DNA of 64,000 nt. Source: a bacterium (GTDB lineage Bacteria > SAR324 > XYD2-FULL-50-16). The stretch lies in the NCBI GenBank assembly GCA_024275165.1, contig JAJRZQ010000038.1, forward strand, positions 113,649-177,648. Reading direction: 5' to 3'. The notes under the pieces were generated by a model that worked only from the letters and a program-made list of their open reading frames with translations, ran no database searches and had not been told where the DNA came from. Position 1 is the first letter of the stretch. Each line of letters begins with the position of its first letter. The translations under genes were made by a program, and so were the position numbers. This document shows, piece by piece, positions 15,982 to 24,009 of the stretch.

Positions 15982-16593
15982 ATGAACTTTACAGTCCAGC
16001 AACGAGAGGGTTCCGGCAAAGGCGCCAATCGAAAACTCCGCGCGATGGGGCTCTGCTCCGGTGTAATCTATGGCAAAAGTGGGGTAACCCTGGTGCAGAT
16101 GCGGGCTGACCAGGGGGCACGCTTTCTTGATCAGCTCCATGGCGGTGTCCAACACATTGATCTCGCGATTGAAGGTGGAAAAAAAGCCCTGTCCAAGCAA
16201 GTGATTGTGCGTGATTTTCAATATACTAAAGTAGGCAATCGGTTACTTCATGTTGATTTCATGGAGATTACCCCGGAAACGAAATTGCGCGCTGAAGTGC
16301 CGATTCGACCGAGCGATTGCGATGCCCTTAAAATGGGGGCCGTGGTGCAGGTTGTTCGTCACAGTGTTCCCGTGACGGGGAAGGTGAAGGATATCCCCGA
16401 TCATTTAGATGTCGATATCACCAACTTGACCTTTGGCGAGAGTGTGCATGTTCTAGATATTCCCTACCCCGAGGGCGTAAAGCCGGTGGTGGCGGGCAGA
16501 AACTTTACCCTCTTGACCATCGCGGGCAAGGCCCGTGCCGCTGAGGTGGAAGAAACCGCTCCCGAAGCGGAAGCCGCGGCAACAGAGGCCTAG
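15982..16593 (+). CDS. rplY: Ribosomal protein L25 (CTC type)
   Basis: About 203 residues, longer than the 94-residue E. coli L25 and typical of the two-domain TL5/CTC form. The N-terminal 5S-rRNA-binding domain begins MNFTVQQREGSGKGANRKLR. The C-terminal beta domain has VDFMEITPETKLRAEVPIR, then EGVKPVV, and ends in an acidic tail EVEETAPEAEAAATEA. It binds 5S rRNA in the large subunit. I placed the start at 15982 because it matches the family's N-terminus; an upstream in-frame ATG adds 33 unrelated residues. It stands directly ahead of pth, a common bacterial arrangement. Confidence 0.93.
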   Translation: MNFTVQQREGSGKGANRKLRAMGLCSGVIYGKSGVTLVQMRADQGARFLDQLHGGVQHIDLAIEGGKKALSKQVIVRDFQYTKVGNRLLHVDFMEITPETKLRAEVPIRPSDCDALKMGAVVQVVRHSVPVTGKVKDIPDHLDVDITNLTFGESVHVLDIPYPEGVKPVVAGRNFTLLTIAGKARAAEVEETAPEAEAAATEA

Positions 16594-16604
16594 TCCTTGA
16601 GGGC

Positions 16605-17156
16605 ATGAAGCTTATTGTCGGCCTGGGCAACCCGGGAAAAGAGTACCACGAAAGCTTTCATAATGCGGGTTTCATGGTTTTAGACGCTCTCGCAGAAGAA
16701 TTGCCTCTCGCGACTTGGCAAGAAAAGTTCAAAGGGCTGACTTTGAAGGCTTCTCTTCAAGGTAGGCCCTTTGTTTGTTTAAAGCCTTTAACCTATATGA
16801 ATCTCAGCGGTCAATCCGTAGTGGCCTGCATGAATTTTTACAAGTTCACCGTGCAAAATTTGCTGGTTGTCAGTGATGACATGGACCTAGAATTAGGTCG
16901 TTTGCGTTTTCGCGAAAAGGGCGGCCATGGGGGGCACAACGGTTTGAGAAATATTATTGAGCTGCTGGGAACCCCCAATTTTGCCCGTCTAAAAGTCGGG
17001 ATTGGGCGGCCACGGGGAAAGGAAACGGTGGGCCATGTTTTGGGGAAACCCAAAGGGGAACAAAGGGACGCTTTTTTGACCTCCATCGGCAAAACAGCGG
17101 AATACATCAAGGAATTTATCGAAGGAAGGGCGCTACATATTGAGCCTGAGGCATAA
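16605..17156 (+). CDS. pth: Peptidyl-tRNA hydrolase
   Basis: 183 residues. It contains LIVGLGNPGKEYHESFHNAGF, with the catalytic His in the HNAGF context (F-HNAG), plus KPLTYMNLSGQSV, VSDDMDLELGRLR and the KGGHGGHNGLRNI signature. It frees tRNA from prematurely released peptides. It lies 11 bases after rplY and 3 bases before ychF, so it is almost certainly part of one operon. Confidence 0.97.
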   Translation: MKLIVGLGNPGKEYHESFHNAGFMVLDALAEELPLATWQEKFKGLTLKASLQGRPFVCLKPLTYMNLSGQSVVACMNFYKFTVQNLLVVSDDMDLELGRLRFREKGGHGGHNGLRNIIELLGTPNFARLKVGIGRPRGKETVGHVLGKPKGEQRDAFLTSIGKTAEYIKEFIEGRALHIEPEA

Positions 17157-17159
17157 ACA

Positions 17160-18251
17160 ATGGGAATGGAAGTCGGTATTGTGGGCCTGCCCAATGTAGG
17201 CAAGTCAACTTTGTATCAAGCGATTACCGCGGCTCCGGCAGAAGCGGCCAATTATCCATTTTGCACCATTGAGCCCAATACGGGGGTGGTCAATGTGCCG
17301 GACCCGCGGTTGAATAAACTCGCGGAGATTTTTCAACCCCAAAGAACCCTGCCCAATATCTTAAAACTCATCGATATTGCCGGTTTAGTGCGTGGGGCCA
17401 GCAAGGGCGAGGGCTTAGGGAATAAGTTTCTAAGTCACATCCGTCAAGTGGACGCCGTGGCGCACTTGGTTCGTTGCTTTGAAGACGACAATATCATTCA
17501 TGTGGAAGGGCGTATTGACCCTTTGGGAGATATCGAACTCATCAACACCGAACTCGTTTTAGCTGATTTAGAGCAGGTTGAGCGCAAGCTTGAGCGCACG
17601 GTCAAGCAGTCGAAGGGAGATAAAAAAATCGCGGCGCAAATTCCCTTGCTGAAACGGCTCGCCGCGCATCTAGGCGAGGGGCTCATGGCGCATACTTTTG
17701 CGGTGAATACCGACGAGCAACCAACCTTGGATGAATTGCAACTGATCAGCGCAAAGCCTTATTTTTATGTGATCAATGTCAATGAAGACGAATTGACCAC
17801 CACAACCTTTTTAGAGCAAAAGGTTGTGGACTTGGCGAAAAAAGAAGGGGTGCGTACGGTAAAGATCTGCTGCAAGCTCGAAGCGGAGTTGGCCGAGATG
17901 GAAGCAGAAGAGCGGCACAGTTTTTTAGACGAATTGGGGATTGATACCACAGGGTTGGAACAAATGATTCAAGAGGGGTTTCGCTTGCTCCAGCAAATCT
18001 CTTTTTTTACGGCAGGCGAAAAGGAAGTTCGCGCCTGGAATGTGAATCAAGGGGCAAAAGCCCCGGAAGCAGCGGGAAAAATCCATTCGGATATGCAGCG
18101 CGGCTTTATACGAGCCGAGGTTTACCATTACAACGATGTGGTCGAACTCGGCGGAGAGGCACAGGTGAAAGAGGCAGGCAGGCTGCGTACAGAAGGCAAG
18201 GATTACCTTGTTCAAGACGGAGACCTCATGCACTTTCGCTTTAATGTCTGA
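17160..18251 (+). CDS. ychF: Ribosome-binding ATPase/GTPase YchF
   Basis: 363 residues, normal for the family. The G1 motif is GLPNVGKST; the NxxE-type specificity motif (INVNEDE) points to ATP preference. DIAGLVRGASKGEGLGNKF is the switch/G3 region. A central helical hairpin (about 130-200) and a C-terminal TGS domain with FFTAGEKEVRAW complete the architecture. YchF binds the ribosome and is linked to stress and redox responses. The start could be 17160 or 17166; both keep the family N-terminus. Confidence 0.96.
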   Translation: MGMEVGIVGLPNVGKSTLYQAITAAPAEAANYPFCTIEPNTGVVNVPDPRLNKLAEIFQPQRTLPNILKLIDIAGLVRGASKGEGLGNKFLSHIRQVDAVAHLVRCFEDDNIIHVEGRIDPLGDIELINTELVLADLEQVERKLERTVKQSKGDKKIAAQIPLLKRLAAHLGEGLMAHTFAVNTDEQPTLDELQLISAKPYFYVINVNEDELTTTTFLEQKVVDLAKKEGVRTVKICCKLEAELAEMEAEERHSFLDELGIDTTGLEQMIQEGFRLLQQISFFTAGEKEVRAWNVNQGAKAPEAAGKIHSDMQRGFIRAEVYHYNDVVELGGEAQVKEAGRLRTEGKDYLVQDGDLMHFRFNV

Positions 18252-18302
18252 TCCTTGCCTAAAGACATTCCGTTTTTAGGCTTTTAACCGAAAGGAGATG
18301 GA

Positions 18303-18677
18303 ATGAACAACCATTATGAAATGCTCTTGATTACCGATGGCGCCTTGGCTGCTGAGGAGCACCAAGCCTTGGTAAAAAAGATCGAAGATGTGGCCACCAA
18401 AAGCGGTGGTGTCATCGACGGCGAGGTCTCTTGGGGCCGCCGCAAGCTTGCCTATGAGATGCGCAAGAGAAAATTCGGCAACTATGTCCTCATTTATTTG
18501 CAGGGAAACGGTACGGTGATTGAAGAAATCCGCAAACAAGCAGGATATGAAGAGCAGATTTTAAAGGTCTTTATTTTGTCGGTGAAAGATACGGCAAAGG
18601 CAAAAGAGAGTTTTGAAGCCTTGCTCGCCGACCCCAAAAAGACCGCTAAACTGATGACTGAATCCGTAGGAGCTTAA
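18303..18677 (+). CDS. rpsF: Ribosomal protein S6
   Basis: 124 residues with the S6 core: [35 protein letters not shown] and [11 protein letters not shown]. It binds the central domain of 16S rRNA together with S18, encoded next. It has a good AAAGGAG ribosome site and opens the rpsF-rpsR-rplI run, 51 bases after ychF. Confidence 0.96.
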   Translation: MNNHYEMLLITDGALAAEEHQALVKKIEDVATKSGGVIDGEVSWGRRKLAYEMRKRKFGNYVLIYLQGNGTVIEEIRKQAGYEEQILKVFILSVKDTAKAKESFEALLADPKKTAKLMTESVGA

Positions 18678-18678
18678 G

Positions 18679-18972
18679 ATGCCTAAAAAACGCAAGAAAA
18701 AAAATTACGCTGAGCGCGCGGCTCATCGCGAATGCCCGGTACAAAAAGCGGGTGTTACCCAATTCGATTACAAGGATATCGAGTTTTTAAAGCTCTTTAT
18801 TACCTCCAAGGGGAAAATTATCCCTCGCCGTATCAGCGGCTTGGCTGCTCGGACCCAGACTAAATTGACCGAGGCGATCAAGCAGGCGCGCAACGCAGGT
18901 CTGTTGAGTTTTTCCGAAGGCTATATCGAGCAAAACGACGAGAGCCAAGAACATTCCCACCAGAGGAGATAA
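18679..18972 (+). CDS. rpsR: Ribosomal protein S18
   Basis: 97 residues. The core [40 protein letters not shown] and QARNAGLL is canonical. The N-terminus ([16 protein letters not shown]) carries a lysine-rich extension and a single cysteine. The C-terminus has an unusual polar tail, [14 protein letters not shown]. It starts one base after the rpsF stop. Confidence 0.95.
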   Translation: MPKKRKKKNYAERAAHRECPVQKAGVTQFDYKDIEFLKLFITSKGKIIPRRISGLAARTQTKLTEAIKQARNAGLLSFSEGYIEQNDESQEHSHQRR

Positions 18973-18974
18973 GC

Positions 18975-19502
18975 ATGAAGATTATCTTGAAACAAGACAT
19001 CTATAAGCTCGGCTCTTTAGGGGACGAGGTCAATGTCAAGGCGGGGTACGCGCGTAATTTTTTGATTCCCCAAGGGGCTGCCGTGCCGGTGACCAAGGCG
19101 AATCAAAAATTGATCGCCCACCAACGCTCTTTACTTGCCCAAAAACGCCAAACCGCGATTGACGAGGCAAAAGCCTTGGGCGCGAAGTTGCAAGATGCCA
19201 ACTTGGTCTTTAAGGTAAAAGCCGGTGAAAGCGGGAAACTCTTTGGCTCGGTTACCACCAAGCAGATTATTGAAGCGCTGCATGAAAAGGGGATTGATCT
19301 GAGCAAAAAAGTCGTTCAGTTGGCCTTGCCCATCAAACAGGTGGGGACATTCAGCCTGATGGCCAAACTCCACACCGAGGTGGCTTGCGAGTTTTCGGTT
19401 AAGGTCGAGGGGGAGGCCGTGGTTGCGCCCCAAGAAGCGACAGAGGAACTTAAAGCCGAGCCTGAAGCGGAAGAAGTAAAAGTGGAAGAAAAAGCGGAAT
19501 AG
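18975..19502 (+). CDS. rplI: Ribosomal protein L9
   Basis: 175 residues. The N-terminal domain KIILKQDIYKLGSLGDEVNV with VKAGYARNFLIPQGAA is the L9 signature. A connecting helix and the C-terminal 23S-binding domain follow (AGESGKLFGSVT, ALHEKGIDLSKK). An acidic tail of about 25 residues (EELKAEPEAEEVKVEEK) extends beyond the usual end and resembles the acidic tail on L25 in the same operon. It is the last gene of the run, followed by several hairpins. Confidence 0.96.
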   Translation: MKIILKQDIYKLGSLGDEVNVKAGYARNFLIPQGAAVPVTKANQKLIAHQRSLLAQKRQTAIDEAKALGAKLQDANLVFKVKAGESGKLFGSVTTKQIIEALHEKGIDLSKKVVQLALPIKQVGTFSLMAKLHTEVACEFSVKVEGEAVVAPQEATEELKAEPEAEEVKVEEKAE

Positions 19503-19513
19503 ATTTTTCGAAA

Positions 19514-19552
19514 TGGGATGCCTCCGGTGGCCTGTCCACCGGAGGCATCCCA
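19514..19552 (+). terminator. Perfect 17-bp hairpin after rplI
   Basis: TGGGATGCCTCCGGTGG and its exact complement CCACCGGAGGCATCCCA flank a five-base loop. There is no T run. It starts 12 bases after the rplI stop and could protect the mRNA 3' end or act in either direction. Confidence 0.55.
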
Positions 19553-19740
19553 CAAAACCCCAAGCGGGGCCTGCCGTAAAAAGCTTATTGAATCAACCCG
19601 TCCGGTTCGGAAGGCTGTATATGCCCCCTGAATCTTATACCCACCCCCCCAAAAAAAATTCAAACAGCTTCCTTGTGATTTCCGCTTCTTGCCTTGCAAG
19701 GAAGGCGCAAAGGGCTCGGATACTTTCTCCTCCTTTAAAC
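19553..19740. other. Gap without recognisable genes between rplI and aclA
   Basis: About 190 bp between the rplI hairpin and the bidirectional terminator. I see no convincing reading frame, RNA or repeat in it. Confidence 0.5.
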
Positions 19741-19800
19741 AACAAACCCCGCTCAAGGCGGGGTTTGTTGGTCAACTGAACCCGCTGCAAGCGGGTTTTT
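19741..19800. terminator. Double bidirectional terminator between rplI and aclA
   Basis: There are two hairpins. AACAAACCCCGC/GCGGGGTTTGTT (19741-19769, 12-bp stem) is followed by T's on the minus strand and can stop aclA transcripts. AACCCGC/GCGGGTT plus TTT (19779-19800) can stop rplI transcripts. Confidence 0.75.
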
Positions 19801-19812
19801 CACTCTGAGTCC

Positions 19813-22539
19813 TTAGACCACAAAGCTAAGTTGGCCGGCCGGGGTGCGGCAATCCATGTCCGTGCCGCGGGCGCGATGATCGCATACTTCAGCGGCCGTA
19901 CCCACCATGCGGGCAAACAAGAACATGATAAAGACGATATCTTGCATCTCGCTCTCTTGAATCTTCCCGGCTTGCATGTCCTTCCATAAGAGATCTAAGC
20001 TGATGGTGGCAATGACCGCGTCGATGTTGACGCAAAAGATGTTTTTGGTCGCCCCGACGGCAAAGAGTTCTTCCACCAAATAGTGGTAGAACTCTTGGAA
20101 GGGGTTGACGGTACCGCGTTTTTCAAAGAGGCCCCAGATGAAATCTTCCCTGGGATCGATGTTTTTTGGCTTGTCTTTAAAAACAGGGTGGTTGACGCAG
20201 GGGATTTTTTCATAGTTCATGTTCCCTTCCAGTTTCGCCTGCTTTTTGTACTGATTCCACTGGTCTGCCCTATGGTGGGCCAACTGCTTTAACTTCTCTG
20301 TTTTTTCCTTACTGTCAGTTGTATAGGGATTGAAGTCCTTAAAGACATCCATTAAAAAAGCAACCGCCTCAAAGCCGTTCCCCCCATGGGCAATGCCCGT
20401 GTTGGTCATAAAGCCGGCATAGGTCACGCTGATGTTGTTTTTGGCGCTGACGCTTTCTTTGGCCCCCTTGGCGCTGATCGTCCCTGGGCCGTTGGTGATG
20501 GTCAGGTTCAACATGGCGTTGAGGGCAAAGACCTCGTTCTCTTTCCCTTCGCGGTTAAAGAGGATTTGAAACAAGCTCTCGGTGTAATCCCTGTCGAGTA
20601 CCTTTGGCTCGGCCATGCTGTGCAGGGCGGCCCAGTGGGCATTTTCAGCGGGCTTTGCCGGGGCGGATGCCACGATGATCCCGAACATACTCAAATGAGT
20701 GCCTATTTCCACCGCGTTTTTGCGGGTAATGCGGCGGCCGGTTACGCTCTTCCATTCTAAGGTTAAGAGGCTCGCGGCCAAGGCCAGAGAAAGAGCGCAG
20801 AGGGCGCTGTTTTTTTCTAAGGCGGCGGCGGCATAGGCGGTAAAGAGGTTTTCCACCCCTTTTTCCCTGCCGATGGTCAAAAGGTGCTGGGCAATGGCTT
20901 TTTGTTTTTCACTGTTTTCACATTGGGCCAAGTCCACCGACTGGGCCAATAACTCGTCCAATTTAGAGCTGTTTAAACTCACATCGTTGCCGGTGCGGAC
21001 ATAAAATAAATCAATCAAGCTGTTGATGTTTTTCTCAACGGCCTTGATCTGGTCGTTCTGCCCCGCGAGTAAGACTTCTGCGGCAATGTAGGCATTGGGA
21101 GTGGCGTGATTGGCTCGGCCTTTTTGGCTGGTCGACATATCCTCGGCAGCCAAAGCGATATAGGCGTTTAATAAGGCGTTGCCCAGTTTGTGTTCGGCAT
21201 CGGTCGGCATGACCCTGGTCAGGGCAAAGATCGCTGACTTGCCATAGGGGTATTCGACCAATTCGAGTAAGGGTTTGCCGTAAAGCTCGGTCACCTGGGT
21301 CGCGGGGTTCATCATGGTCGCGCCGGAGCGGTTGCGCATCCCTTCCCGGGGCAACTGCGCGCCCACTTGCCGAGAAACCTTTTCAATCTGCTCATCGTAA
21401 GGAGAAACGGCCTTGACGGCAGTCAGGTTTAAGCTTTCGGGGTAGTTGATATCGTGATGATTTGAAAACCAGGGTTTGAGGCTCAAGTCGCCTAGGGGCT
21501 CAAAATCGGGCTCTTGCCCCAACTCCTTTAAGACAGCGGCAACAGCGCCGGGAACATCTTGAATGCTGGCGATGCGCACCCCTTTTTTGGAAACGGTTGG
21601 ATTTTTTTCGCTAAAAAGCCCGACCCCCGTGAAGGCGTCAAACCAACCTTCCTTGCTTTCGGCGTCGTCCCCGCCGCCAGCCATGGCCCCGGCGTGGCCG
21701 CAAGCGCGGCTGAGGTTGTTTTTCCAGCGCCCGGTAACGCAGGCAATGATGGGCTTGGTGAATTTCAATTCCCCACTGGCAATCATGTCCAAGGCGACTT
21801 TTTCGTAATATCCGCCGGGCTCAATGTAGCAGAGAACCGCTTTGGTGCGGGGGTCGTTTTCCGCGCAATAGAGAAACTCGGCAAAGCCGAAGTGGATGAT
21901 GACATCCTTGCCCGAGGAAAGCACGGTACTGGTGCCATAACCGGCGACCTTCAGGTATTCGGTCATGGTGGTGGAAAAGTTGCCGGAATTGGAGTAAACG
22001 GCAATGGAGCCGGGTTTTAGGGTTTCTTCGGGTTTGTCTCCCCCCAACGCGCCCCCGACCCGTACCTGATCGTGGGCGTTGGCAATGCCTAAACAGTTGG
22101 CCCCAAAGACATCTACCCCTCGCTGTTGAGCGCCGTAACGGATCATCTTCGCGTCGTAAACGCTCACCTTTTCAGTTAAGATGATGATTTTTTTTAAGCC
22201 TTTATTGTTGGCGCAGAGTTCGGCCACCGCGTGATTGACCGCGGTTGGAGGCAGATAAATCACCCCGGTGTCAAACTCAATCCCTGCGTCAATGACTTCT
22301 TTAACCGAGCCAAAAACGGGGACATTGCCAATGGGGGTTTCCATCTCGCTGCCGCTGCGGCCATATTGCACCCCGGCGACGACATTTCCCCCTGAATAGG
22401 CGTGACTGGTGGGGGTGACGGATTTGGACTCTCCACCCAAAATATTCATTACACAGACCCGGGTGTTTTTATTCGCCAGGTCTTCTAAATTATTGACCCC
22501 GACAAAAAACGGAAAGGGGTGTTTATTCTTTGCGTTCAT
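19813..22539 (-). CDS. aclA: ATP-citrate lyase, large subunit (long, divergent 'type II'-like form)
   Basis: 908 residues against about 610 in Chlorobium-type AclA. Residues 1-345 resemble succinyl-CoA synthetase alpha: a CoA-binding Rossmann domain (VFGANCLGIANAHDQVRVGG, SNSGNFSTTMTEYL) and the phosphohistidine loop GHAGAMAGGGDDAESKEG. The remainder is a very divergent citrate-synthase-like citryl-CoA lyase part. ITNGPGTISAKGA stands where ADHGPAVSGA is usual; NHPVFKDKP stands for the GIGHR loop; FCVNIDAVIA matches ILNVDGCIA. About 250 residues are inserted before these. With AclB it cleaves citrate with ATP and CoA to acetyl-CoA and oxaloacetate. It ends at the double terminator and lies 31 bases after aclB. 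Confidence 0.85.
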   Translation of the reverse strand: MNAKNKHPFPFFVGVNNLEDLANKNTRVCVMNILGGESKSVTPTSHAYSGGNVVAGVQYGRSGSEMETPIGNVPVFGSVKEVIDAGIEFDTGVIYLPPTAVNHAVAELCANNKGLKKIIILTEKVSVYDAKMIRYGAQQRGVDVFGANCLGIANAHDQVRVGGALGGDKPEETLKPGSIAVYSNSGNFSTTMTEYLKVAGYGTSTVLSSGKDVIIHFGFAEFLYCAENDPRTKAVLCYIEPGGYYEKVALDMIASGELKFTKPIIACVTGRWKNNLSRACGHAGAMAGGGDDAESKEGWFDAFTGVGLFSEKNPTVSKKGVRIASIQDVPGAVAAVLKELGQEPDFEPLGDLSLKPWFSNHHDINYPESLNLTAVKAVSPYDEQIEKVSRQVGAQLPREGMRNRSGATMMNPATQVTELYGKPLLELVEYPYGKSAIFALTRVMPTDAEHKLGNALLNAYIALAAEDMSTSQKGRANHATPNAYIAAEVLLAGQNDQIKAVEKNINSLIDLFYVRTGNDVSLNSSKLDELLAQSVDLAQCENSEKQKAIAQHLLTIGREKGVENLFTAYAAAALEKNSALCALSLALAASLLTLEWKSVTGRRITRKNAVEIGTHLSMFGIIVASAPAKPAENAHWAALHSMAEPKVLDRDYTESLFQILFNREGKENEVFALNAMLNLTITNGPGTISAKGAKESVSAKNNISVTYAGFMTNTGIAHGGNGFEAVAFLMDVFKDFNPYTTDSKEKTEKLKQLAHHRADQWNQYKKQAKLEGNMNYEKIPCVNHPVFKDKPKNIDPREDFIWGLFEKRGTVNPFQEFYHYLVEELFAVGATKNIFCVNIDAVIATISLDLLWKDMQAGKIQESEMQDIVFIMFLFARMVGTAAEVCDHRARGTDMDCRTPAGQLSFVV

Positions 22540-22570
22540 GCGACTCCTTATGCCTTTTTATCTCGTTGGG

Positions 22571-23818
22571 TTATTGTTTGTTCTGCTGCTCTGCCAGCCA
22601 ATGATCTAATTGCAGGGCATAGTTCAGTACGCCAATCATAGAAGAATCATGCCCGAAGAACTGATAGGGAACCCTGAGGTTGTCCAAGACATCCCTTCCA
22701 TAAGCCATCCCCTGGATTACATTGGGGCCGCCGCGACCGACAACGACATGGACATTGGGGTTTAAATGGATGTATTCTTTTAAGCTATCGAAGATCGCTT
22801 TTAAGGTGACAAAGATATCGGTGTTGTTTGCCTTGCCGCCAATAACTAAGATAACCCTAGCTTGCTTTAACCAATGTTTAAAGGTGATGTCGGCAATGGA
22901 TTTCATTTTAGCGTAAGGGGGGTTGCCTCCAAAATCAGAAGAAATAATGGCTCCGGTGCCTAAGGTTTCGGTGGCCGCGCTGTTGGCGCCACCGCCGAAC
23001 ATAAAGGGGAGGATGCTGCCTTGCGGGTTGAGTTCAACCACATCCGATTGCCCCTGGTAGGTACGAAGGAGGTTGATCTCTGCCTCAAACTCGGTGAAAT
23101 CGACACTGAAAATCTCTTCGGGGAAGCCGAGACGGGCAACCGCCGGGTTGTCTTGGTCAAATTGAGCTTTGATATCGCAGGCAACCGGGGTGTAGCGGCC
23201 TTTTTTGTCTTTTTGCATGCGGATGGGGTTTAATTCCAGCACGGTCAAACCGTAGTTGTCATAGAGTTGCCACAGCTTAGGCAGGTGCTGCACTAAGGGG
23301 CTGATATATTCTTTAGGGCAACCGAGGTCAATTAAGGCGTCATTGATATGAAAGGATTTCACCCCCGTGGTGGGATTAAAAACGATAATTCGCTTATCCG
23401 AGTCGGGTAGGTCTTCTACTTCCACCCCGCCTTTATGGGTGATCAACATGACCGGGCAGCGGTGGATGGTGGAAACGGAGATGTTAACATAGATCTCCGC
23501 CTCCGAGGGAATAAATTCTTCAAAGGTAACGCCGTTCGCCTGAACGCTGTGATTGCCAGAGATATGCTTGGCGAAAAAGAGGTCATGCTTTGCCTGTTGG
23601 GCCTCATAGACATTATTGCAGACGCGCACTAGGCCTGCTTTGCCTTTTTTGCCCACCCCGCCTAAAAATACAGGTTTCACCACTGTTTTTTTGGCCGGAG
23701 AGGCCGCAATGAGCTGGCTAATCTCCTCATTGGAGGCTTCTTCATGAAGCACTCTCGCAGCGGGGAAATTGACCAGTTCCAGTAACTGTCTGCCCCATCT
23801 CATACCGGTTAATTGCAT
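22571..23818 (-). CDS. aclB: ATP-citrate lyase, small (ATP-grasp) subunit
   Basis: 415 residues, related to succinyl-CoA synthetase beta. Segments KTVVKPVFLGGVGKKGKAGL (ATP-grasp lysine), EEFIPSEAEIYVNISVS, LELNPIR (Mg/ATP ligand E-x-N-P) and a C-terminal ligase domain with SILPFMFGGGANSAATETL and VVGRGGPNVIQGM match ACL beta. It activates citrate as citryl phosphate before transfer to the His in AclA. It is the first gene of the aclBA unit, with AGAGGAAG before ATG and a recognisable promoter upstream. Confidence 0.88.
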   Translation of the reverse strand: MQLTGMRWGRQLLELVNFPAARVLHEEASNEEISQLIAASPAKKTVVKPVFLGGVGKKGKAGLVRVCNNVYEAQQAKHDLFFAKHISGNHSVQANGVTFEEFIPSEAEIYVNISVSTIHRCPVMLITHKGGVEVEDLPDSDKRIIVFNPTTGVKSFHINDALIDLGCPKEYISPLVQHLPKLWQLYDNYGLTVLELNPIRMQKDKKGRYTPVACDIKAQFDQDNPAVARLGFPEEIFSVDFTEFEAEINLLRTYQGQSDVVELNPQGSILPFMFGGGANSAATETLGTGAIISSDFGGNPPYAKMKSIADITFKHWLKQARVILVIGGKANNTDIFVTLKAIFDSLKEYIHLNPNVHVVVGRGGPNVIQGMAYGRDVLDNLRVPYQFFGHDSSMIGVLNYALQLDHWLAEQQNKQ

Positions 23819-23874
23819 TGCTTCCTCTTTAGTATTCAGCTAAGAAAGTTAGAAAGTCTAAGGGGTTCCCCTGT

Positions 23875-23903
23875 GTTATAATCTCAACCGCCAAGTCTTG
23901 CAA
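23875..23903 (-). promoter_or_regulatory. Sigma-70-type promoter of aclBA
   Basis: On the minus strand TTGCAA (23903-23898), exactly 17 bases, then TATAAC (23880-23875; 5 of 6 match). It lies about 57 bases before the aclB start. Confidence 0.6.
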
Positions 23904-23961
23904 AGCGGGTCATAAATCGACTCCATTCCTTACCTGATCAAGAGAAATTTGCAAACCGCTT

Positions 23962-24002
23962 TTTTTAAAAAAAGGGGGAGGGGAAAGGGGGCTGAGGCCC
24001 CC
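23962..24002 (-). terminator. Terminator-like hairpin after hppA
   Basis: GGGGGC/GCCCCC stem (23987-23992 with 23997-24002) around TGAG, just past the hppA stop. On the minus strand it is followed by a pyrimidine tract ending in seven T's. The stem is short but GC-rich. Confidence 0.5.
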
Positions 24003-24009
24003 GGCGGGG

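Noticed and set aside
19316..19756. 146-codon minus-strand frame opposite rplI and its terminator
   Set aside because: It overlaps rplI, the 17-bp hairpin and the terminator region, and matches no family.
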